A stretch of 11,018 nt of DNA, from positions 1 to 11,018 of the forward strand of contig DRKV01000033.1 in the NCBI GenBank assembly GCA_011051635.1, in the 5' to 3' direction. How positions within the stretch are numbered: position 1 is the stretch's first letter; the number at the start of each line of letters is the position of its first letter. The translations under genes and the position numbers were made by a program. The notes beneath the pieces are model-generated. The model was not told the origin of the DNA. It was given only the letters and a program-made list of their open reading frames with translations, and ran no database searches. Below, piece by piece: positions 6,488-11,018 of the stretch. The stretch is from Chloroflexota bacterium (GTDB taxonomy: Bacteria > Chloroflexota > Anaerolineae > Anaerolineales > DRKV01).

Positions 6488-7735
6488 TCAGCGCAACTGG
6501 CTGCCGCGGTAGCCGAGCACGTTGCGGGCTACCACCAGCCGGTTGATTTGCCCGGTGCCTTCGTAGATGTCGGTAATTTTGGCGTCGCGGAACCACTTCT
6601 CGAAGAAATACTGCCGCGAGTAGCCCAGCGGTCCCATCAACTCCACGGCGCGCTGGGTGATTTTGGTGACCACGTCGCCGGCCCGCAACTTGGACATGGA
6701 GGCTTCCAGCGGGTTGTGCTTGCGGTTGTCGGCCATCCATACGGCCTTGATGACCAGCAGCCAGGCCGAGCGCAGCATGACCTCCATATCGATGATTTCG
6801 CGCTCTATGGCGGTCAGTTTGTTGCGCGGCAGGCCGTAGCGGATTTCGATGCCCTCCTGGGCGAGCATTTCCTTGAGCAACTCCAACGTGGCGCGGGCCA
6901 CTCCCACACCGGTAGCCGCCACAAGGGGGCGGGTGGCATCGAAGGTTGCCATGGCCCTCTTGAAGCCTTTGGTGGTCTTCTTCTTGATGACTTCCGGGCT
7001 GCCCAGGATGTGGTCGTAGGGGACGCGGGCATCTTGCAGCACGATGGCTGCCGTATCGCTGACCCGAATGCCCATTTTGTGTTCCAACTTGGTGACCTTG
7101 ACGCCCGATGTACCGGCTTCCACCACGAAGGGGCGCATCCCGGCGTGGCCGGCCTCGGGGTCAATCGTCGCCCACACGACCACGAAGCCATCGCTGAGTT
7201 CCAGCGCCTTGTGCCCGGCGGTGACGAAGATTTTCTCGCCGTTGAGCACCCATTCGTTGGTCTCCGGGTCGAGCACTGCCGTGGTGCGGATGGCGGAGGT
7301 ATCCGAGCCGCAGTGGGGTTCGGTCATCGCCATGGCCGCGAAGGTGGGCTTTTCGCCCTTGAAGCGCGCCAGGAACTTGGCTTTCTGCTCCGGCGTACCG
7401 GCGGCCTCCACCGCGGCGGCCCCCAGCCCGCCGCCCGGCGTGACCAGGTACATCCCGACATCGCCCCAGGAGAGCATTTCCAGCATGAAGGCCAGGGACT
7501 GGTAGCCAATCGGGGGGTACTTCTTCTTCTCGTCGGAAGACTTCTTCTCTTTGGGGGCCAGCGAACCCGCCCCGGTCTGCCGCATCGCCATGTGCATGAA
7601 GTTGATGTAATCCCACGGTACTTCGTGTTCGTGCTCGTCGAAGTAGCGGGAAACGGGACGCATCATGTTCTCGGCCACCGTCTGCAGGGCGACCATCTGT
7701 TTTTCAATCGGTTTGGGGGTGGAAAAATCAATCAT
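6488..7735 (-). CDS. Acyl-CoA dehydrogenase family protein, subunit carrying the catalytic glutamate
   Basis: A 415-residue acyl-CoA dehydrogenase, which would oxidise acyl-CoA to trans-2-enoyl-CoA using FAD. The flavin/substrate motif MTEPHCGSD is at 137-145, Thr172 lies in KIFVTAG, and the catalytic base is Glu392 in IYEGTGQINR, as in medium-chain enzymes. Features that bind the neighbouring subunit's FAD look degraded: the usual RxxFGxxxxxxQ reads EIRYGLPRNKLT (297-308), and QxxGGxG reads ELMGPLG (365-371). A lysine-rich segment, PKEKKSSDEKKKYPP (61-75), stands where most members have a GxPEEYGG loop. The start at 7735 has AGGAGG 5 nt upstream, overlapping the stop codon of the preceding acyl-CoA dehydrogenase gene 9 bp away, so the two are probably translationally coupled. 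I infer that this is the active half of a heteromer. Substrate chain length is unknown. Confidence 0.92.
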   Translation of the reverse strand: MIDFSTPKPIEKQMVALQTVAENMMRPVSRYFDEHEHEVPWDYINFMHMAMRQTGAGSLAPKEKKSSDEKKKYPPIGYQSLAFMLEMLSWGDVGMYLVTPGGGLGAAAVEAAGTPEQKAKFLARFKGEKPTFAAMAMTEPHCGSDTSAIRTTAVLDPETNEWVLNGEKIFVTAGHKALELSDGFVVVWATIDPEAGHAGMRPFVVEAGTSGVKVTKLEHKMGIRVSDTAAIVLQDARVPYDHILGSPEVIKKKTTKGFKRAMATFDATRPLVAATGVGVARATLELLKEMLAQEGIEIRYGLPRNKLTAIEREIIDMEVMLRSAWLLVIKAVWMADNRKHNPLEASMSKLRAGDVVTKITQRAVELMGPLGYSRQYFFEKWFRDAKITDIYEGTGQINRLVVARNVLGYRGSQLR

Positions 7736-7744
7736 TGCTGCCTC

Positions 7745-8839
7745 CTAAATCATCGCCATGCCCAACAGGTTGGCAATCCCGCGCCCGTTGCGCATCCACA
7801 TTTCGACAGGGTATTCCCGGATATAGCCGTGGCCGCCCAAAATCTGCACCGCCCGGTCGGTGACCATCATCGCCATGTCCATCGCGCCGGTGTACGCCAG
7901 GTAGGCCTGCTTGAAGGCCTCGGGATGGTCGTTGTCCACCATCCAGGCCGCCTCCCAGGTGAGCAGGCGGATGGCCTCGATTTCGGTTGCCATCTCGGCC
8001 AGCATGAAGGCGATAGCCTGCTTTTGAGCGACCTTGACCCCGAAGACTTCGCGCTCTTTGGCGTAATCCCGCGAGTATTCGAAGGCGGCCTTCGCCACCC
8101 CGAGGCCGATAGCGGCCATCCCCAGGCGGGCGGAGGTGATGACGGGGGCAAAATCGTGCCCTTCGGGGCCTCCGAGCCGGTTCCCGGCGGGGATGCGCAC
8201 ACCTTCGAAGGTCACGGAGTAGTTGGGGAGGGCGTTGATACCCAGCAGTTTGCTGCGCTCCCCGATGGTGATGCCCTCCAGTTCCGCGGGCACGATGAAG
8301 CCCTGAGTCTGCCCGTCCAGGCTGGCATAGACGATGAAGGCTTCGGCGCCCTCCGCAAAGGGGACGTAGATTTTTTCGCCGTTGATGACGTAGGTATCGC
8401 CTTCTTGCACGGCGGTGGTGCGCAGGTCGCCGGGGTCGAAATCGAAGTGCGGCTCAATCAGGGCCGCGGTGTAGGGCTGCCATTCGGCCTCCACCAGCGG
8501 GGGCAGGTAGGATTGCTTCTGGTCTTCGTTCCCGGCCAGGAGGATGGGCAAGGCGAACAGGGAAGGGGTCATCACGGCCATGGCGGCAGCCATGTCACCC
8601 CAGGCCAGTTCTTCCATCGCCAGCACCCCGGTTAGGGCGGAGTAGTCTCCAAATCCGCCGTACTCTTCGGGGACCGAGGCCTGCAAAACGCCGAGTTCCC
8701 AGCCTTTCTCAATCAGGTCGGGGGAGTAGTCATCTCCCTCCTCGGCGTCGCGCGCCACGGGGCGGACGTCATTCTCCGCAAAGCGTTTCACGACGTCAAT
8801 CAGCATTTGTTGCTCTTCAGATGGTTCAAAAGCGTACAT
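7745..8839 (-). CDS. Acyl-CoA dehydrogenase family protein lacking the catalytic glutamate, likely partner subunit
   Basis: A 364-residue protein with a complete acyl-CoA dehydrogenase fold: N-terminal helical part with VPEEYGGFGD near 57-65, a beta domain, and a C-terminal helical bundle. It keeps the contacts made to a neighbour's FAD: Arg263, Phe266-Gly267 and Gln274 in the ER-VFG-Q motif, and QILGGHGY at 332-339. Its own active site is eroded. The TEPxxGSD motif reads IEPHFDFDPGD, the KxWIT threonine is Pro160, and the C-terminus ends NGRGIANLLGMAMI without a YEGT glutamate. The alternative base position of isovaleryl/long-chain enzymes appears to be Ala237. It may be catalytically inactive alone and act as the structural partner of the next gene. 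The start at 8839 has GGAGG 8 nt upstream. The short C-terminus looks native because the stop carries the downstream Shine-Dalgarno. Confidence 0.9.
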   Translation of the reverse strand: MYAFEPSEEQQMLIDVVKRFAENDVRPVARDAEEGDDYSPDLIEKGWELGVLQASVPEEYGGFGDYSALTGVLAMEELAWGDMAAAMAVMTPSLFALPILLAGNEDQKQSYLPPLVEAEWQPYTAALIEPHFDFDPGDLRTTAVQEGDTYVINGEKIYVPFAEGAEAFIVYASLDGQTQGFIVPAELEGITIGERSKLLGINALPNYSVTFEGVRIPAGNRLGGPEGHDFAPVITSARLGMAAIGLGVAKAAFEYSRDYAKEREVFGVKVAQKQAIAFMLAEMATEIEAIRLLTWEAAWMVDNDHPEAFKQAYLAYTGAMDMAMMVTDRAVQILGGHGYIREYPVEMWMRNGRGIANLLGMAMI

Positions 8840-8860
8840 AGGGCAATCCTCCAGAGATTT

Positions 8861-8880
8861 GGTGGGTTGGCGGGTTGGTT
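8861..8880. repeat. Short 8-bp-period GGGTT repeat upstream of the acyl-CoA dehydrogenase pair
   Basis: GGTGGGTT-GGCGGGTT-GGTT: the GGGTT core recurs 8 bp apart (8864 and 8872), then a partial unit reaches the stop codon of the metallo-hydrolase gene at 8880. It takes up half of the 40-bp gap; the rest holds the Shine-Dalgarno (8848-8852). Confidence 0.65.
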
Positions 8881-9932
8881 CAGATGGTTTCCGGCAGGGG
8901 GATGGCAGGAGTTTGGCGGCGGTAACGCAGGGGTTGGGGGGAGAAATCTTTGCTGAGGGTGGAAAGATTGGCGATGCACAGGTAGCCGCGCTGGTAAAGA
9001 TACTCCACGTGGGCGCCGGTTTCCTCCAGCGCCAGAAGGATGTGGTAGCCTTTCACCGCCCCGAACAAGGCTTTGGAAATCTCGGCGATGGTGTGGGGTT
9101 CCTCCAGCAGGTCCAGCACGGTTTGCAGGCGGCTCCGGTGCAGGGCGCGGATGCTGGCAATGCGGGCGGGGATGTCCTCAATCGGCTCCCGGTGTCCCCC
9201 CAGCAGCAGGCGGGTGCCGCCCAGCCACTGCTCGGCCTCTCCCAGGGAGTGCAGGTAGTGCCCCAGGCCGGTGTAGAAGGTCAGTTGTTCGGGGGCCTGG
9301 TGAGGGCTGATGTCGTCGAGGATATGGTCGCCGCCGAAGGCCACGTCGTCCACGCGGATGATGACGTGTCCCGGCGCGTGCCCCGGCACGTGGAGCATCT
9401 CGAAAGGCCCCAGGCGCATTCCGGCAGCCCCGAAAGTGAAATCCACGCCCTGGGAGCGGTAAAGTTGCTTGACGAAGAGGTACATCTCCATCAGTTGCTC
9501 CCGGCGCTCCTCCCGCACGCCGGCCTCGATGAGGAAGCCGTTGAGATGGTGCGCCACCCAGGCGAGGCGCTCTTCGTAGTTGGTGAGGACGCGGCGGTCC
9601 AGTTCGTGGATGCCCACGGGGGCGGCGGTGCGCTCCCGGAGATGCGGCAGCCCCCCAAAGTGGTCTATGTGCCCGTGGGTTATCAGGATGTGGGTCAACC
9701 CTTCGGGGAGCGGCACGCCCCCCAAAAGGGAGGCCGCTTCCCGGAGGCCTTCTTCCAAATCCCGATTGCACTCCCCGAAGCCGGAGCCGGTGTCAATCAG
9801 GATGCGGTATGCGTCTTTGTAAACAACGTAGGCGTAGGAGAGCAGGCCGGGGAAAGCGCGCAGGGGCAGGCGGGCGATGCGCGCCCCTCCCGATGAGGTG
9901 AAGAGACGGACCCCGCCAGGCTCGCTATCCAT
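8880..9932 (-). CDS. Metallo-beta-lactamase-fold hydrolase with C-terminal winged-helix domain
   Basis: About 350 residues. The metal site is complete: THGHIDH gives His86, His88, Asp90 and His91; PGHAPGH gives a further His near 185/189; GGDH gives Asp202; LGGH gives His247. An IDTGSG motif near 46-51 is also typical. After the MBL domain, residues from about 255 (ARIASIRALHRSRLQTVLDL, then TIAEISKALFG and a helix ending YLYQRGYL) resemble the winged-helix tail of LACTB2-like proteins. Such enzymes hydrolyse esters, thioesters, lactones or RNA, so the substrate is open. In this operon an acyl-CoA thioesterase or similar role is possible but unproven. The start at 9932 overlaps the end of the TetR gene by 8 bp (ATGGATAG) and has GGGAG 8 nt upstream; the longer reading from 10013 lies wholly inside the TetR gene and is unlikely. 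Confidence 0.9.
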   Translation of the reverse strand: MDSEPGGVRLFTSSGGARIARLPLRAFPGLLSYAYVVYKDAYRILIDTGSGFGECNRDLEEGLREAASLLGGVPLPEGLTHILITHGHIDHFGGLPHLRERTAAPVGIHELDRRVLTNYEERLAWVAHHLNGFLIEAGVREERREQLMEMYLFVKQLYRSQGVDFTFGAAGMRLGPFEMLHVPGHAPGHVIIRVDDVAFGGDHILDDISPHQAPEQLTFYTGLGHYLHSLGEAEQWLGGTRLLLGGHREPIEDIPARIASIRALHRSRLQTVLDLLEEPHTIAEISKALFGAVKGYHILLALEETGAHVEYLYQRGYLCIANLSTLSKDFSPQPLRYRRQTPAIPLPETI

Positions 9933-10509
9933 GCGGCGACTCCCGTGTGAGCAGCCCGGAGAGGAACAACTCGGCGAAATCGGCGGCGATGGACTGCATG
10001 GAGAGCGGTCCATCCGGGCGATACCAGAAGATAGACCAGTTCATCACGCCCAGGAGGGCGCGGGCGGCCAGGGCGCTGTCGGTGCAGACTGCGGCGAAAA
10101 CCCCGCTGCGGATGCCGTCGTCAATCAGGGCGCGCCAGATGCGCTCGAAGCGGTCCCGGCGGGGGATGTGGCGTTCCAGGTATTCCGGTTTGAGAGAGCG
10201 GTATTCGAGGAGCAGAACGGAGGCCAGTTCCCGGTTTTCCCCCAGGGTTTGCATGTAGGTGAGGATGGCTTGACGGAGTTTCTCGTCGGGCGGCAGCGGG
10301 CGGGCGACGACTTCTTCCAGACGCTCGATGAGCACGTCGAGGGCCTGGTCGAGCAGGGCCAGCAAAATCTCCTGCTTGCTGGAGATGTGATGGTAGAGAC
10401 TGGCCTTTTGCAGGTGGACGGCGTTGGCGATATCCTGCATGGAAGCCGCGTGGTAACCTTTGGTGCTGAAAATCTGGGCGGCGGCCTCCAAAATCTGGTC
10501 TTTGTTCAT
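9925..10509 (-). CDS. TetR-family transcriptional regulator, probable fatty-acid-degradation repressor
   Basis: A 194-residue TetR/AcrR regulator. The N-terminal helix-turn-helix spans about 5-50 (ILEAAAQIFSTKGYHAASMQ, then DIANAVHLQKASLYHHISSK), the canonical TetR pattern. The C-terminal half is a helical ligand-binding domain ending ALLGVMNWSIFWYRPDGPLS, like TetR proteins that sense acyl-CoA or steroid-CoA intermediates (FadR/KstR2-like); this likeness is from memory. It is the first gene of the minus-strand operon and overlaps the hydrolase gene by 8 bp. A TetR-type palindrome covers the predicted transcription start about 220 bp upstream, so it probably represses its own operon and is released by acyl-CoA. 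AAGGAGG is 16 nt from the ATG, farther than usual, and no in-frame start lies between, so translation may be weak. Confidence 0.92.
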   Translation of the reverse strand: MNKDQILEAAAQIFSTKGYHAASMQDIANAVHLQKASLYHHISSKQEILLALLDQALDVLIERLEEVVARPLPPDEKLRQAILTYMQTLGENRELASVLLLEYRSLKPEYLERHIPRRDRFERIWRALIDDGIRSGVFAAVCTDSALAARALLGVMNWSIFWYRPDGPLSMQSIAADFAELFLSGLLTRESPHG

Positions 10510-10616
10510 TGTAGGGGAAGCGGTTCCTCCTTGACCGATGCTTCGGGGACGCAGACGGCGCTGGTGGATGCCGATTTGCGCTGGTGAATCGGTCGGTGTC
10601 TATTCGGTTTAGCCGG

Positions 10617-10700
10617 GCGACTAAAGTCGCGGCAACATCTGCGAAGTCGCCCTTCGGCGGCTGGAATCCAACGATTCGTGTCTATTCGTGCAAATTCGTG
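10617..10700. repeat. Dispersed-type repeats in the long leader of the TetR gene
   Basis: GCGAC-TAAA-GTCGC (10617-10630) forms a small hairpin within GCCGGGCGACTAAAGTCGCG. ATTCGTG then recurs at 10674, 10684 and 10694, exactly 10 bp apart. Both look like dispersed intergenic repeat families, from memory. They fall inside the predicted 5' leader of about 225 nt between the minus-strand promoter and the TetR start. The remaining 10510-10616 stretch holds the distant Shine-Dalgarno and one isolated CGGTCGG half-site (10590-10596). Confidence 0.7.
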
Positions 10701-10721
10701 GACCTGTTCGGGGACAGTCTA

Positions 10722-10737
10722 CCGACCGTTCGGTCGG
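10722..10737. promoter_or_regulatory. TetR-type operator palindrome
   Basis: CCGACCG-TT-CGGTCGG is a perfect 7-bp inverted repeat with a 2-bp centre. Palindromes of this form (ACCGACC...GGTCGGT) are typical operators of TetR-family fatty-acid regulators. It begins 4 bp downstream of the predicted -10 box of the minus-strand promoter, so a bound repressor would cover the transcription start. The regulator encoded at 9925-10509 is the obvious candidate. Confidence 0.75.
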
Positions 10738-10741
10738 GAAA

Positions 10742-10770
10742 AGCATATCAAAAAACGGGGCGGGGGTCAA
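10742..10770 (-). promoter_or_regulatory. Sigma-70-type promoter of the beta-oxidation operon
   Basis: On the minus strand, TTGACC (10770-10765) is followed after exactly 17 bp by TATGCT (10747-10742). The match is 5 of 6 and 4 of 6 to consensus with ideal spacing. The start site would fall near 10735, within the operator palindrome. It points towards the TetR gene and is the only good promoter seen for the minus-strand genes. Confidence 0.65.
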
Positions 10771-10791
10771 GAGGAACCGGTTTCGTGATTT

Positions 10792-10808
10792 TTGACACAA
10801 TGCGTCAA
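10792..10808. other. Short inverted repeat TTGAC-N7-GTCAA
   Basis: TTGAC (10792-10796) and GTCAA (10804-10808) are inverted arms 7 bp apart, between the two divergent promoters. It could be a regulator site, but five-base arms are weak evidence. Confidence 0.3.
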
Positions 10809-10814
10809 TGTTGC

Positions 10815-10831
10815 CCTTCCTTGTCGGAAGG
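10815..10831. other. Inverted repeat overlapping the candidate plus-strand -35 box
   Basis: CCTTCC-TTGTC-GGAAGG has perfect 6-bp arms with a 5-bp centre and covers the proposed -35 element of the divergent gene. It could be an operator for that gene; no regulator can be assigned. Confidence 0.4.
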
Positions 10832-10849
10832 CGGGGGTGGTGCTACACT
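10821..10849 (+). promoter_or_regulatory. Candidate promoter of the divergent plus-strand gene
   Basis: TTGTCG (10821-10826) and TACACT (10844-10849) are 17 bp apart. The -10 box is preceded by TG (10841-10842), making an extended -10, TGCTACACT. The start would fall near 10856, giving a leader of about 40 nt before the ATG at 10895. Each hexamer matches 4 of 6 consensus bases. Confidence 0.5.
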
Positions 10850-10894
10850 TTGGGAAGATTCGCACGACCATCATCTGCCCGATTTGGAGGCTCT

Positions 10895-11018
10895 ATGAAC
10901 AAGAAACGCATCACGATTGGATTGCCCCGCATTCACGAGGAGCCGGGGGAACGGCGGGATTTTCTCCCCGGTTTCGTGGCTGCTCTGGTGCAATACGATG
11001 CCGCCGTCGTCCTGGAGG
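10895..11018 (+). CDS. N-terminus of a probable alanine dehydrogenase/transhydrogenase-like protein, truncated by the window
   Basis: Only 41 codons are visible before the right edge. The ATG at 10895 has GGAGG 4 nt upstream. The protein reads MNKKRITIGLPRI, then HEEPGERRDFLPGFVAALVQ and a strand ending AAVVLE. An early hydrophobic strand, a basic-acidic ER-R-LP motif and a following helix resemble the N-terminal domain of alanine dehydrogenase, N5-carboxyethyl-ornithine synthase and related proteins (compare their IGxPKE...E.RV.LTP start). With so little sequence the family call is tentative, though the CDS itself is well supported. It is transcribed away from the beta-oxidation operon and need not share its function. 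Confidence 0.6.
   Translation, partial: MNKKRITIGLPRIHEEPGERRDFLPGFVAALVQYDAAVVLE

Noticed and set aside
7745..7790. The 3' end of the second acyl-CoA dehydrogenase gene as a truncation or frameshift
   Set aside because: The stop codon region carries the AGGAGG of the next gene at correct spacing, and the other motif losses are spread through the protein, which points to a specialised subunit rather than a broken gene.
6485..8635. Open plus-strand frame of 716 codons opposite the acyl-CoA dehydrogenase pair
   Set aside because: Antisense shadow; no family resemblance, and the minus-strand genes have strong Shine-Dalgarno sequences and motifs.
10792..10797. Perfect TTGACA hexamer as a plus-strand -35 box
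   Set aside because: No acceptable -10 hexamer lies 16-18 bp downstream; the TTGTCG/TGCTACACT pair further on is better.

Overview
The window looks like chromosomal DNA from a GC-rich bacterium, most probably of the phylum Chloroflexota (Anaerolineae-like). This is inferred from gene content and protein style: a FadN-type fused beta-oxidation enzyme, a PPi-type phosphofructokinase, a free-standing four-helix-bundle (S23-like) protein, a first gene resembling proteins annotated as quinate 5-dehydrogenase, and intergenic gaps filled with short tandem repeats. No sequence search was possible, so the taxon is a best guess.

Layout. Ten genes lie on the minus strand and are probably read together from right to left: a TetR regulator (9925-10509), a metallo-beta-lactamase-fold hydrolase (8880-9932, overlapping the TetR gene by 8 bp), two acyl-CoA dehydrogenase-family genes (7745-8839 and 6488-7735, 9 bp apart), a 6-phosphofructokinase (5200-6366), a 3-hydroxyacyl-CoA dehydrogenase/enoyl-CoA hydratase fusion (2705-5128), a four-helix-bundle protein (2240-2662), a thiolase (956-2152), an SCP2 lipid-carrier protein (548-877) and a partial gene running off the left edge (1-453). 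One divergent plus-strand gene begins at 10895 and runs off the right edge; it resembles the N-terminus of alanine dehydrogenases. The 385-bp divergent region (10510-10894) holds a good minus-strand promoter with a TetR-type palindrome across its predicted start site, a candidate plus-strand promoter, and repeats in the leader.

Function. The genes provide the core of fatty-acid beta-oxidation: acyl-CoA dehydrogenation, hydration plus 3-hydroxyacyl oxidation, and thiolysis, with SCP2 as likely acyl-lipid carrier and TetR as likely acyl-CoA-responsive repressor. No acyl-CoA synthetase or electron-transfer flavoprotein gene is in the window.

Most notable points. (1) The two acyl-CoA dehydrogenase genes have complementary losses of active-site and FAD-binding residues, which suggests an obligate heteromer like the mycobacterial FadE pairs. 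(2) Five minus-strand gaps are filled, almost from stop codon to Shine-Dalgarno, by degenerate repeats with a 7- or 8-bp period but a different core in each gap. (3) A PFK with the PPi-dependence signature sits inside a beta-oxidation operon. (4) The promoter/operator arrangement upstream of the TetR gene fits autoregulation of the whole operon.
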